From the NCBI RefSeq assembly GCF_018614915.1, contig NZ_JAGGNU010000048.1:22116-86115 (forward strand): a stretch of DNA of 64,000 bases, given 5' to 3'. Of this stretch, positions 43,185 through 60,097 are shown one piece after another; position 1 is the stretch's first letter; each line of letters opens with the position of its first letter. Source of the stretch: Variovorax paradoxus. GTDB lineage: Bacteria > Pseudomonadota > Gammaproteobacteria > Burkholderiales > Burkholderiaceae_C. A program made the translations under genes and the position numbers. Under the pieces are notes generated by a model. That model worked only from the letters and a program-made list of their open reading frames with translations, was not told where the DNA came from and searched no databases.

Positions 43185-44450
43185 ATGACCGACGCTGCAA
43201 ACCCGCTCGCCCAGCTCAATCACATCGACCTTCCCGCGCCGGGTCGGAAGTCACCGGTGAGGAACGCCCCGCCGATCGAAAGAATAGTTGCATCCGCAAG
43301 CGAGTTGATGCCGGTGCTGCGCGCGCGGGCGCAACGCACTGAACAGGATCGCCGCGTCTCGGAGGAGACGACGCGCGCCTTCCATGACGCAGGTTTTTTC
43401 AAGCTGATGCAGCCCGCCCGCTACGGCGGTTTCGAGTACGGCTTTACCGCCTTCATCGACGTGGTGAGCGAATTGGCACGCGGCTGCACTTCGTCGGCCT
43501 GGGGCTGCTCGCTGGGCGCGATCCATCAGTGGCTGGTTGCGACTTTCCCCGAAGAAGCGCAAGACGACGTCTGGCGCAAGGACCCCAGCGCGATCGTCTG
43601 CGGTTCGTACGCGCCGGCGACCATGGCCGAGAAGGTGGACGGTGGCTACCTCGTCCACGGCAAGTGGCTCTTTGCATCCAACGTGGACAACTCGCAGTGG
43701 GCGCTGCTGGGCGTCCAGTTTCCGCCGGAGGAGAAGGGCGCCGTGCCGACGGCCGGCTTTCTGCTCGCACCGCGATCGGACTGGTCGATCGAGGACAACT
43801 GGCACGTCGCCGGGCAGGCAGGCACCGGGTCCAAGGCGGTCGTCATCGAGAAGCCGACCTTCATTCCGGCTCACCGCAAGCTGAGCTTCGCCGACGCCTC
43901 CTCCAACTGCCCGCCGGGGGCGAAGGTCAACACGAATCCCATCTATCGAATCCCCTTCCTTTCCGCGGTGCCGGTCTGCCTGGTATCGCCCATCATCGGC
44001 ACCGCGCAGGGCGCCGTCGACGAACTCATCGCGCTGGCGGGCTCGCGCGTCACGCGAGGCGCAGTGGCTGGCGGAGGCAACCGGCTGAGCGAGTTCTTCC
44101 CGGTGCAGTCTCGTCTGGCCGAAGCATCGGCAAGCGTCGATGCGGCGCGGCTGCTGCTCTATCGCGACACCGCGCAGGTAGAGCAGATGGCGGTCGATGG
44201 CCGCGCCATCAGCGTGGAGCAACGGATTCGCAATCGTCGGGACCATGCCTTCGCCGCACGTCTGTCTCGCGACGCCGTCGAGGCGGTGTTCGCGAGCGTC
44301 GGCGGCGCAGGCCTGTCGCTGAACCAGCCCATTCAGCGCATGTGGCGCGACACGAACGCCATCTCGCGCCACATCAGCCTCAACTGGGACGCGGTCTCTT
44401 CGATGGTGGGGCAATACCTGCTCGGCCTCGAGCCCAAGGGCCAGTACTGA
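43185..44450 (+). CDS. Flavin-dependent monooxygenase, oxygenase component (probable resorcinol hydroxylase)
   Basis: Group D flavin monooxygenase with acyl-CoA dehydrogenase fold, 421 residues. N-terminal helical domain (ERIVASASELMPVLRARA...GFFKLMQPARYGG), beta domain around GSYAPATMAEKVDGGYLVHGKWLFASN and a C-terminal helical bundle ending GLEPKGQY. Such oxygenases use FADH2 from a partner reductase, here the next gene (15 bp away). In this cluster the expected reaction is resorcinol to hydroxyquinol. ATG 43185 has GGAG upstream. The substrate is inferred from context; HsaA-like hydroxylases share the fold. Confidence 0.85.
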   Translation: MTDAANPLAQLNHIDLPAPGRKSPVRNAPPIERIVASASELMPVLRARAQRTEQDRRVSEETTRAFHDAGFFKLMQPARYGGFEYGFTAFIDVVSELARGCTSSAWGCSLGAIHQWLVATFPEEAQDDVWRKDPSAIVCGSYAPATMAEKVDGGYLVHGKWLFASNVDNSQWALLGVQFPPEEKGAVPTAGFLLAPRSDWSIEDNWHVAGQAGTGSKAVVIEKPTFIPAHRKLSFADASSNCPPGAKVNTNPIYRIPFLSAVPVCLVSPIIGTAQGAVDELIALAGSRVTRGAVAGGGNRLSEFFPVQSRLAEASASVDAARLLLYRDTAQVEQMAVDGRAISVEQRIRNRRDHAFAARLSRDAVEAVFASVGGAGLSLNQPIQRMWRDTNAISRHISLNWDAVSSMVGQYLLGLEPKGQY

Positions 44451-44464
44451 TCGAGAGGTGCGCG

Positions 44465-45043
44465 ATGTACTCCTGGGCTCTCATCACGGGCGACGCCGCC
44501 GACACGATCGATGCTCGCCAGTTGCGCCAGGCCCTCGGCGCCTTTCCGACGGGCGTATGCCTCGTGACGACGGCGACGCCCGATGGCAAGCGCGAGGGCA
44601 TGACCATCAATTCATTCGCGTCGGTATCCCTGGATCCGCCGCTGATCCTGTGGAGCATCCGCGACGACACGCGCAGCGCCGATGCATTCCTTGCGGCACG
44701 CTCCTTCAACCTGAGCGTGCTGACCGCCGAGCAGCGCGAGCTGGCCTGGCATTTCGCCAAGCCCGCACCGGACAAGTTCGAGCGCTTCTCCGAAGCATTC
44801 GAGACAGCAGGCAACGGATGTCCGCGGCTCGTCGAGAGCGTCGCGACATTCGAGTGCACCATCTACTCGCTTCACCAGGAGGGAGATCACACGATCCTGC
44901 TCGGTCGGGTGGATCGCTTCTCGCGGACCGAAACGCCGCCCTTGCTCTTCCATTCGGGACAGATGGGGTCGCTGTGGGAGCTGGCCGAAACATTGGCCCG
45001 CCCCCGACAGGGCAACGCCGAAGGCGCAGGCCTCAAGGAGTAG
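44465..45043 (+). CDS. Flavin reductase component (probable resorcinol hydroxylase partner)
   Basis: Flavin:NADH reductase-like protein of 192 residues with the flavin-binding fold: LRQALGAFPTGVCLVTTATPDGKREGMTINSFASVSLDPPLILWSI, then LSVLTAEQRELAWHFA and a short H-x-x-G-D-H-T-I-L-L-G-R-V-D block. It supplies reduced FAD/FMN to the oxygenase encoded directly upstream. ATG 44465 has GAGAGG upstream. It is the last gene of this two-gene unit and of the pathway cluster. Confidence 0.88.
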   Translation: MYSWALITGDAADTIDARQLRQALGAFPTGVCLVTTATPDGKREGMTINSFASVSLDPPLILWSIRDDTRSADAFLAARSFNLSVLTAEQRELAWHFAKPAPDKFERFSEAFETAGNGCPRLVESVATFECTIYSLHQEGDHTILLGRVDRFSRTETPPLLFHSGQMGSLWELAETLARPRQGNAEGAGLKE

Positions 45044-45199
45044 AGCCTTAGTCGAAATCATTACTGCCGAATAAATGCACGCCGGCGTGAGTATGCGAAA
45101 AGTTCACATTCGCCGCGGCAGTTCCCTTACTATTGCCTTACGTGTCAGCGGCAAAACGTCATCAAGCCGCTGCCTATGCAAGACGAACGAGGAGGAACC

Positions 45200-45487
45200 A
45201 TGATCCGGCAACAGAAGTCGCCTTTCGACGTGCTCGGCACGCATCCCTACCCACAGGAACAGTGGCGATGCGCCTTTGTGTCCGAGTGGGCACGGCTGTC
45301 GGAAGGTTGCGCCGACGTGGCGCAAACGACCGAGGCCGCTGGGGAGCTGTATGCACGGTACGGCACTCGAAATCCGACGGAGTTCGCGCGCGAAGAGTGG
45401 GGAGACCCTGTCCACCGGCCGCCCGAGCAAGCTGTCGAAGCAGGCGCTCTGCGCGCAGGTGCGGCGGGACTTGACGATACCGCTTGA
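45200..45487 (+). CDS. Hypothetical small protein
   Basis: A 95-residue protein supported mainly by a strong AGGAGGA ribosome site 5 nt before ATG 45200. It is rich in charged and aromatic residues (PYPQEQWRCAFVSEWARLSEG, LYARYGTRNPTEFAREEWGD), with no signal peptide or membrane helix. I recognise no family. It lies alone between the flavin reductase gene and tRNA-Phe. Confidence 0.45.
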   Translation: MIRQQKSPFDVLGTHPYPQEQWRCAFVSEWARLSEGCADVAQTTEAAGELYARYGTRNPTEFAREEWGDPVHRPPEQAVEAGALRAGAAGLDDTA

Positions 45488-45559
45488 GCCGCCTTTTCAG
45501 GCCAAGTCCTCGATTTGAAGGACTCTTGAGCTGTCTTGGGATCGTACGAGAAAGAAAGA

Positions 45560-45635
45560 TGGTGGCCTGGGGCGGAATCGAACCACCGACACGCGGATTT
45601 TCAATCCGCTGCTCTACCAACTGAGCTACCGGGCC
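45560..45635 (-). tRNA. tRNA-Phe (anticodon GAA)
   Basis: A 76-nt cloverleaf on the minus strand, CCA encoded. The anticodon arm reads GCGGA-TTGAAAA-TCCGC, giving anticodon GAA; the T arm has GGTGG-TTCGATT-CCGCC and the D arm GCTC-AGTTGGTA-GAGC. The acceptor stem GGCCCGG / CCAGGCC has one C-A mismatch at pair 5-68. Confidence 0.95.
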
Positions 45636-45681
45636 ATGTACGCCTCGACTTGCGGCTGATCAGTGGGTCTTGTGTGACTCC

Positions 45682-45697
45682 ACTGGGCTACCGGGCC
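45682..45697 (-). repeat. Partial tRNA-Phe 5'-end repeat
   Basis: Positions 45682-45697 repeat the 5' acceptor and D-stem start of the tRNA-Phe gene (45620-45635) with one difference, 62 bp away in the same orientation. The rest of the tRNA is absent. It looks like a small remnant of a past tRNA duplication or of integration and excision. Confidence 0.5.
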
Positions 45698-45715
45698 TTG
45701 GTGTGCAGCCCGCGA

Positions 45716-46411
45716 TTATACAGTGCCTCGCCGGCCCCTCGACAGGTCGACGCCAAGTTGCTTGAGCTTGCGATAAAGATGCGTGCGCTCGAGGCCGGTC
45801 TTCTCGGCCACGCGCGTCATCGAGCCGTTCTCCATCGCGAGATGGAACTCGAAATACGCCTTCTCGAAACCATCGCGCGCGTCGCGCAAGGGGCGGTCGA
45901 GATCGAAGCTCTGCGTGGATTGCGGACCGGTGTCGATCACCGGCGCCAGCGGCGCCGCCGGCACCAGCGCGCTGTCGCCGCCCGTCGTCACGGTCGGAGA
46001 AAAACTGCTCGCCGCGGGCACCACGCTGGCGGCGGCGCGGCGCGCGTTCTCGCGCGCGAGTCCTTGCTCGACCGCTTTCAACAGCTTCTGCAAGGTGATG
46101 GGCTTTTCGAGGAAGGCGAAAGCGCCGATGCGCGTGGCGTCGACCGCGGTGTCGATGGTGGCATGGCCGCTCATCATGACGACCGGCATGCTCAGCAAGC
46201 CGGCGGTGGACCATTCCTTGAGCAGCGTGACGCCGTCGGTGTCGGGCATCCAGATGTCGAGCAGGACGAGGTCCGGGCGCGCACGCTGCCGTGCTGCGCG
46301 CGCTTCGGCCGCGTTCTCGGCGAGTTCCACGTTGTGGCCTTCGTCATTGAGAATTTCGAAGAGCAGGTCCCGAATGCCCAGCTCGTCGTCGACCACGAGG
46401 ATGTTTGCCAT
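45716..46411 (-). CDS. NtrX-like response regulator lacking the AAA+ domain
   Basis: A 231-residue response regulator: a CheY-type receiver (1-120; VVDDELGIRDLL, phosphoacceptor in VLLDIWMPDTDG, MMSGHATID, EKPITLQKLL), a low-complexity linker (about 125-170) and a Fis-type helix-turn-helix at the C terminus (MTRVAEKTGLERTHLYRKLKQLGVDL). The sigma54-interacting AAA+ domain of classical NtrX is missing. It is encoded 64 bp downstream of the NtrY-like kinase gene, forming a cognate pair. It probably acts by DNA binding without sigma54 activation. Confidence 0.88.
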   Translation of the reverse strand: MANILVVDDELGIRDLLFEILNDEGHNVELAENAAEARAARQRARPDLVLLDIWMPDTDGVTLLKEWSTAGLLSMPVVMMSGHATIDTAVDATRIGAFAFLEKPITLQKLLKAVEQGLARENARRAAASVVPAASSFSPTVTTGGDSALVPAAPLAPVIDTGPQSTQSFDLDRPLRDARDGFEKAYFEFHLAMENGSMTRVAEKTGLERTHLYRKLKQLGVDLSRGRRGTV

Positions 46412-46475
46412 GAATGCTTGTGTTGTGCGCCTGTGTAGGAAGTGCTCGCTGGCCGGCCCGCCGCACTGAAAACGC

Positions 46476-48806
46476 TCAGGCGGTAGGCGGCTTCGAATCT
46501 TCGGTGTGTGCGAGCGCTCCCTGCGTCTCGCCTGCCAGCGCGAATGATAACGAGACTTGCGCGCCAGCCACAGCCCCATCGGCGATGCGATTCGAAAGTT
46601 CGATGCGGGCGCCGTGCTCGTCGGCGATCTTCTTGACGACCGCCAGGCCCAGCCCGGTGCCCTTGGTCTTGGTCGTGACGTAGGGCTCGAAAGCCCGCTT
46701 GAGGATGTTCTCGGCGAAGCCGGGCCCGTTGTCCTGCACCGTGAGCCGCACGCGCTGGCCCGAATCGCCGAGCCGCGTACGGATGACGATCTCGCCGGCG
46801 CGCCCGCTGCCGCTGGCGGCAGCCTCGGCCGCGTCCTGCGCGTTCTGCAACAGGTTGTGAATGACCTGCCGAATCTGCTGCCCGTCGCCGCGGATCGGCG
46901 GGCAGCGCTCGTCCAGCTCGGAGCGCAGCGTGATCGGGGCGTTCTCGGCGGCGTAGAGCTGCAGCACGTCCGCCACCAGCGCGTTGAGATCGACCGGCTT
47001 CAGGTCGGCGGCAGGCAGGCGCGCATAGTCGCGGAACTCGTTGACCAGCCGCTTCATCGCATCGACCTGGTCGACGATGGTCTTGACCGACTTGACGAGG
47101 ATCGCCTCCTCGGGCGGCGCGACCTTGCCGGTGAGCTTCATTTCGAGGCGCTCGGCCGAGAGCTGGATCGGCGTCAACGGGTTCTTGATCTCGTGCGCCA
47201 GGCGCCGCGCCACCTCGCCCCAGGCCTGGGCGCGCTGGGCCGACACGATCTCGGAAATGTCGTCGAACACCAGGAGCCTCGCCTCGCCCGGCAGCTCCGC
47301 GCCGCGCGCGACGATGTTGATGGCGTCCTGCGACATGCCCTCGCCGCTCGCATGCAGCTCGAAGGCATGCTGCCAGTGGTCGAGGCCGTGCTGCAGGCGC
47401 TCGACCTGGAACTCGTCGAACTGCTGCTGCACGCTCTGTCCGAACTCGGCCAGTCCGGGCACGTCGGCCAGGAGCTGGCCTTCGTAGGCCGCGAGCGGCG
47501 CGCGCAGCACGCGCGTGGCACCCGGGTTGGTCGACAGCACGGTGCCCTGCGGGTCGAGCACGATCACGCCCGAGGTCAGGTTATCGAGGATGGTCTGCAG
47601 GTTGGCACGCGCCGCGTCGAGCTCGCCCATGGTCTTTTCGACCGCGCCGCGGGCATCGGCCAGCTGCTGGGTCATGACGGCGAAGGAACGCGTGAGGCCG
47701 CCCAGTTCGTCCTTGCCCGGCAGCACCGCGGTGGGGCGCAGGTCGCCGCCCGCCACCTGGCGCACGCCGTCGGCCAGCACCAGCAGCGGCCGGGCGAGTT
47801 GGGTGCCGAACAGCACCGCGAGCAGCACCGCACCGAACACCGCGAGGAACAACGTCAGCGTGAGGGTGCCGATGTACATGCGGCGCAGCCCTTCGCGCGC
47901 CAACGCTCTTTCCTGGTACTCGCGGTTGGCTTCCTGCACGGCCAGCGCGTTGGCTACCACCGCCGGCGGCAGCGGCTGCGTGACCTGCAGGAAACGCGGC
48001 TCGGTGTTGAACTCGAAGCCCGGTCTTTGCACCAACGCGAGCGCCCGCACGCTGGCGGGCGGCGGCGGCGCGGCGCCGGGTGCGGGCGTCTCGTCGAGGC
48101 CTTCGATGTGTGCGATCGCACGGTCGGCGCGCACCTGGCGGAACTGCTGCGGCGTGGGCCGCTCGGGGTTGAGCTGGAAGCGCGAGGCGCCGGCGCCGGC
48201 CACCAGTTGGCCGCTGCCGGTCCAGAGCACCACGTCGGTGGCGCCGAGCTGGTCGCGAATACGCTCCAGCACGAGGCCGGCGCTCGCATCGGGCACCTCG
48301 GCCAGCTGGTTGCTCGCGCTGCGGACCTTGCTCACCAGGTCGTCTGACACCGAGTCGAGCGTGGCGCGGCCCAGGTTCAGGCCGGCGTCGAGCGCGCCTT
48401 CGACCTTGACGTCGAACCAGCTCTCGATCGAGCGCGCTACGAACTGGTAGGAGACCAGGTACACCAGCGCGCCGGGAACCACGCCCACGAGCGCGAAGAT
48501 CGCGGCCAGCTTGATCAAGAGGCGGCTGCCGAACTTGCCCTGGCGCAGGCGCCGCAGCAGGCGAAAGGCGACCCACCCGATCACCAGCACCAGCACCACT
48601 GCGACGACCACGTTGATGCCGAACAGGCGCGCGTAGTTCTGTTCGTAGAAGGCGCGGTTGTTGGTGGCCTGCGCCAGCAGGAACATGAGCACCAGCCCGA
48701 TGGCCGTGACCAAAAAGGCGCCGACCCCGATCGCCCAGCGCATGGCGCGGGAACGGCGGTGCGGTGGCGGCGCCCCTGGTGCGCCGCCGCGAGGGTCGGT
48801 GCTCAC
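46476..48806 (-). CDS. ntrY: NtrY-like sensor histidine kinase
   Basis: Membrane histidine kinase of 776 residues. Several N-terminal helices (about 20-125) and a long periplasmic part are followed by a helix and HAMP domain (near 320-400), a PAS domain (ILDNLTSGVIVLDPQGTVLSTN), and the kinase core: H box LAHEIKNPLTPIQLSAERLEM, N box HNLLQNAQDAAE, G boxes DNGPGFAENILKRAFEPYVTTKTKGTGLGLAVVKKIAD. GTG 48806 overlaps the stop of the DUF4390 gene (GTGA), so translation is likely coupled. It pairs with the regulator at 45716. Confidence 0.9.
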   Translation of the reverse strand: MSTDPRGGAPGAPPPHRRSRAMRWAIGVGAFLVTAIGLVLMFLLAQATNNRAFYEQNYARLFGINVVVAVVLVLVIGWVAFRLLRRLRQGKFGSRLLIKLAAIFALVGVVPGALVYLVSYQFVARSIESWFDVKVEGALDAGLNLGRATLDSVSDDLVSKVRSASNQLAEVPDASAGLVLERIRDQLGATDVVLWTGSGQLVAGAGASRFQLNPERPTPQQFRQVRADRAIAHIEGLDETPAPGAAPPPPASVRALALVQRPGFEFNTEPRFLQVTQPLPPAVVANALAVQEANREYQERALAREGLRRMYIGTLTLTLFLAVFGAVLLAVLFGTQLARPLLVLADGVRQVAGGDLRPTAVLPGKDELGGLTRSFAVMTQQLADARGAVEKTMGELDAARANLQTILDNLTSGVIVLDPQGTVLSTNPGATRVLRAPLAAYEGQLLADVPGLAEFGQSVQQQFDEFQVERLQHGLDHWQHAFELHASGEGMSQDAINIVARGAELPGEARLLVFDDISEIVSAQRAQAWGEVARRLAHEIKNPLTPIQLSAERLEMKLTGKVAPPEEAILVKSVKTIVDQVDAMKRLVNEFRDYARLPAADLKPVDLNALVADVLQLYAAENAPITLRSELDERCPPIRGDGQQIRQVIHNLLQNAQDAAEAAASGSGRAGEIVIRTRLGDSGQRVRLTVQDNGPGFAENILKRAFEPYVTTKTKGTGLGLAVVKKIADEHGARIELSNRIADGAVAGAQVSLSFALAGETQGALAHTEDSKPPTA

Positions 48807-49465
48807 TTGGCCTTCTCCAGCGGCAAACGTGCGCTGCGCTCGACCGAGATGTTCCAGTCGGCCTGGCCGACCACGCCGATCTGGAAGGGCCGCGGCAGCT
48901 GCGAGGTGTCGAGCCGGAAGCGGAAGCTCACCGCATGGACGCCATCATCTCCGATCTCGGCCAGGTCGCCGAGGCGCAGCCGGCCGACGCGCCGAACGCT
49001 CTCGAGCGCCTCTTCGAGGGTGTCGAAATTCTGGTTCAGCGACACGCCGAAGCCTGCATTGGTGATCGGCACCGGCGAGACATTGAGCCGCCAGCGGCGC
49101 GTGAGCGGCTGATAGGCGAGGCGCATGTGGCGCGTGGCCTGCGCCACCTTGAGGTCGGTCCAGTACCAACGCTCGCGGTAGAGCTCGGCCTCGGCCACGA
49201 AATAGATCGCGATGCCCTTGTCGAGCACTTCCCCGACCAGCGCCGGCAACTCGAACTGGACCTGCGCAGTGAGATAGATGCCGTCATCGGCCTGTTCGAG
49301 CCGAAGCTGGCTGACAGACGCATTGCGCGGCTGGGCCACCGCCGGCGTCCATGCAAGGAGGAAGGCGAGCACCGCCAGCACGGCAAGCCAGGCCGTGCCG
49401 GGCCGGTCAGCGCGGCTGCTTTTCGAGCAAGGCGTAGAAAAATCCGTCGTGGTCACCCAAGGCAT
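48803..49465 (-). CDS. DUF4390 secreted protein
   Basis: An exported protein of about 220 residues: after an N-terminal hydrophobic segment (WLAVLAVLAFLLAWTPAVA) comes a beta-rich DUF4390 domain (VSQLRLEQADDGIYLTAQVQFELPALVGEVLDKGIAIYFVAEAELYRERWYWTD...). Function unknown; the gene is regularly placed between rsmB and ntrY in Burkholderiales, as here. The start is uncertain: ATG 49465 and GTG 49456 overlap the rsmB 3' end by about 50-59 bp. The stop overlaps the ntrY start. Confidence 0.78.
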   Translation of the reverse strand: MPWVTTTDFSTPCSKSSRADRPGTAWLAVLAVLAFLLAWTPAVAQPRNASVSQLRLEQADDGIYLTAQVQFELPALVGEVLDKGIAIYFVAEAELYRERWYWTDLKVAQATRHMRLAYQPLTRRWRLNVSPVPITNAGFGVSLNQNFDTLEEALESVRRVGRLRLGDLAEIGDDGVHAVSFRFRLDTSQLPRPFQIGVVGQADWNISVERSARLPLEKAK

Positions 49466-50777
49466 TGTCCGGGACGCCACGGGCAATCCCCCCGCTTTGC
49501 GGCAGCAAATGGCCCGGCGAGGGCAGCAAACCGGCGTCGGTGTTGTGTGCAAGGAACGCATCGATCTGGTGCGCGCCCTCTTCGCGGAAGACGGAACAGG
49601 TGCAGTACAACAAACGTCCGCCCGGCCGCACCAGGGGCCACAGGGCCGCCAGCAGCATCGCCTGCTGGAGCGCCAGCTGCTCGGTGTCGCTCTCGCGTCG
49701 CAGCCAGCGCACGTCGGGGTGGCGCCGCACGATGCCCGAGGCAGTGCAAGGCGCATCAAGCAGGATGGCATCGAAAAGTTGGCCGTCCCACCACTGCTCG
49801 GGCCGCGCAGCATCGGCCACCAGGACCTTGGCCTTCATGCCGAGCCGGGCCAGCGTTTCATCGATGCGGCGGCTGCGCACGGCATCGATTTCGAGTGCCA
49901 TGAGCTCGATCGCATCCGGCCCCGCCACTTCCAGGAGGTGGGCGGTCTTGCCGCCCGGCGCGGCGCAGGCGTCGAGCACCCGCAGCGGCGCACCGTCCGT
50001 CGCGGCGCTGCGCAGCCCGTCGAGCAGCAGGGGCGCGGCGAGCTGGGCGGCAGCATCCTGCACCGAACATTCGCCTTCGACGAAGCCCGGCAGCTCCTGG
50101 ACCGGACGCGCGCGCAGCAGCTGCAGACCGCTGGCGGCGACCGGGATCGCCTGCATCTCCGCGGCAGCCAGTGCGGCCTGGTAGGAAGCCACGTTGCTCC
50201 TGCGCGTGTTGACGCGCAGTGTCATCGGCGCCTGGATGTTGTCGGCCGACAGCACGCGCTGCCAGTCGCGCGGATGGTCGCGCCGCAGGCGTTCGATCCA
50301 CCAGCGCGGATGGTTCCATTGGGCCACCGGCTCGCGCTCGGTGGCCGCCACCAGTTCTTCGCGTTCGCGCAGGAAGCGGCGCAGGCAGGCGTTGACGAAG
50401 CTGGCCTGGGCGCGCGTGCCGGGATTGCGCTTGGCAGCCTCGACCGCCTGGTCGACCAGCGTGAATGGTTCGTAAGGCGACAGCGCGGAATCCCAGGCCA
50501 GCGCGAGCGCGGTGCAGAGCAAGGCATCGGCCGCGGGCGGCGGCGTGCGCTTGGCCAGCTGGCGACGCAAGGCTTCGGCGCGGCCGAGCCAGCGCAGCAC
50601 CTGGAAGCCCAGCGCCTGCACGCCCGGCCGCAGAGCGGGCTCGACGGCCTCGAAGGCCACGGCGCCCGAGACGCCGCCGCGGATCGAGGCGAGCGCGGCG
50701 GCAGTGAGTTGCAACTGGCGCCACAGCGGCGGCGAAAGAGGCGACGGAGCGTGGATGGAGTCTGAAAGGTCTGGCAA
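49407..50777 (-). CDS. rsmB: 16S rRNA (cytosine(967)-C(5))-methyltransferase RsmB
   Basis: rRNA methyltransferase that modifies C967 of 16S rRNA using S-adenosylmethionine. An N-terminal NusB-like domain (about 15-150) precedes a Rossmann methyltransferase domain with VLDACAAPGGKTAHLLE (SAM site), the catalytic-type cysteine in LLDAPCTASGIVRRHPD and the second cysteine in LLYCTCSVFREE. About 456 residues from the TTG used here at 50777; no ATG or good ribosome site is visible, so the start is tentative. It follows the LemA-like gene on the same strand. Confidence 0.88.
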   Translation of the reverse strand: MPDLSDSIHAPSPLSPPLWRQLQLTAAALASIRGGVSGAVAFEAVEPALRPGVQALGFQVLRWLGRAEALRRQLAKRTPPPAADALLCTALALAWDSALSPYEPFTLVDQAVEAAKRNPGTRAQASFVNACLRRFLREREELVAATEREPVAQWNHPRWWIERLRRDHPRDWQRVLSADNIQAPMTLRVNTRRSNVASYQAALAAAEMQAIPVAASGLQLLRARPVQELPGFVEGECSVQDAAAQLAAPLLLDGLRSAATDGAPLRVLDACAAPGGKTAHLLEVAGPDAIELMALEIDAVRSRRIDETLARLGMKAKVLVADAARPEQWWDGQLFDAILLDAPCTASGIVRRHPDVRWLRRESDTEQLALQQAMLLAALWPLVRPGGRLLYCTCSVFREEGAHQIDAFLAHNTDAGLLPSPGHLLPQSGGIARGVPDNALGDHDGFFYALLEKQPR

Positions 50778-50805
50778 CTTGGTTTCGATGTAAGAGGACG
50801 CGGGA

Positions 50806-51393
50806 TCAGCGCAAGGCCGCTGCAGGTCGCAGCTGCATGATCCACGCCACCAGCAGCGCCGGGAATTGCGCGATCGCCGCGTTGTACTGCGCCACGGCCA
50901 GATTGAACTGGCTGCGGGCGATTTCGGCGGCAGCCGAGGGTTCGGGCCAGGCGATCGGCGCCGAGCCGGCCGCCGCATCCTCCCGGGCGGCGAGCGGCGC
51001 CGGTCGCGACAGCGTGCCGTCGGCCTCGAAGCTGACCACCGAATCGGGATACAGCCGCTGCCAGGCGCCGAGCATCACGTGCAAGGCGGTCGCCAGCGCG
51101 GCGATGCCGGCCGGATCGAGCGGCTTCAGCCGCGTGGCGCCCAGGAGCGTCACCAGCTGGCTGGCCGCCGCCTGCAGCGAAGCTTCGGCCGCAGCACCGT
51201 TGGGCACCGCCGGCGCCGGCGGGGCCTCGGCCACGCGCGCCTGCACGAAATCGAGTTGCCGCAGCAGTGCCGCATCGAGCGCCGCATAGCCCTGCAACGC
51301 CGCGGAGCGCAAGCGCACGATGCGGTTGTAGGCACCGACGAACCAGAACAGCGCCAGCGCGCCGAGGATCCAGAAGAGCAGCGAATCGGGCAT
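50806..51393 (-). CDS. LemA-like membrane protein
   Basis: A 195-residue protein with one N-terminal membrane helix (about 5-22, LLFWILGALALFWFVGAYNRIV) and a helical remainder of LemA type: RLRSAALQGYAALDAALLRQLDFVQARV near the start and FNLAVAQYNAAIAQFPALLVAWI near the end. LemA proteins have no settled function. ATG 51393 lies 82 bp past the rpoC stop, after the rpoC terminator hairpin, so it may have its own promoter or some read-through. Confidence 0.75.
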   Translation of the reverse strand: MPDSLLFWILGALALFWFVGAYNRIVRLRSAALQGYAALDAALLRQLDFVQARVAEAPPAPAVPNGAAAEASLQAAASQLVTLLGATRLKPLDPAGIAALATALHVMLGAWQRLYPDSVVSFEADGTLSRPAPLAAREDAAAGSAPIAWPEPSAAAEIARSQFNLAVAQYNAAIAQFPALLVAWIMQLRPAAALR

Positions 51394-51403
51394 GTCGATC
51401 ACG

Positions 51404-51436
51404 AAAAAGCCCCCCGACCGCGGACGGAAGGGGGGC
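51404..51436 (-). terminator. Intrinsic terminator after rpoC
   Basis: On the minus strand GCCCCCC (51436-51430) pairs with GGGGGGC (51415-51409) around a 14-nt loop, followed directly by five T residues (51408-51404). It lies 39 bp beyond the rpoC stop and ends the rplJL-rpoBC transcript before the LemA-like gene. Confidence 0.8.
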
Positions 51437-51474
51437 ATGGGGTACCGGTCATGCCGGCGATGCTAACCAGTTAT

Positions 51475-55707
<4,233 letters not shown>

Positions 55708-55727
55708 GTGACTCTTTCCTTGTCTGC

Positions 55728-59852
<4,125 letters not shown>

Positions 59853-60022
59853 GAGAGCTCCGGGGCTTGAGATCTTCAGCGACTTGTTCAGGTGCTTTGC
59901 ACCACTCTCCTTGGCGGCTGGCCACTACCAGCCCTGGCGGACGGTGATGCGTTGCACATCACCCGAACCAAGGGGTCTTCTGCAGTCGGGGTCAGAAGAC
60001 ACTTGAAAATCGGCTTTTTGCC

Positions 60023-60056
60023 GGTTTCCCGCCGACCGAAGGGTCGGCGGGAAACC
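60023..60056 (-). other. Perfect 15-bp stem-loop between rplL and rpoB
   Basis: Positions 60023-60037 and 60042-60056 are a perfect inverted repeat with a four-base loop. It lies between the attenuator (60057-60090) and rpoB. Its length and perfect pairing resemble an RNase III or similar processing site, as known between rplL and rpoB in E. coli; the role here is inferred. Confidence 0.6.
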
Positions 60057-60090
60057 AAAAAAAAGACGACTTTCAGGTGCGCTCTGAAAG
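60057..60090 (-). terminator. Attenuator-like intrinsic terminator between rplL and rpoB
   Basis: On the minus strand CTTTCAG pairs with CTGAAAG over a 7-nt loop (60090-60070), followed after five bases by eight T residues (60064-60057). It is placed 54 bp past the rplL stop. Because rpoB must still be transcribed, it is likely a partial terminator (attenuator) setting the L7/L12 to RNA polymerase ratio. Confidence 0.6.
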
Positions 60091-60097
60091 CGCGAAA

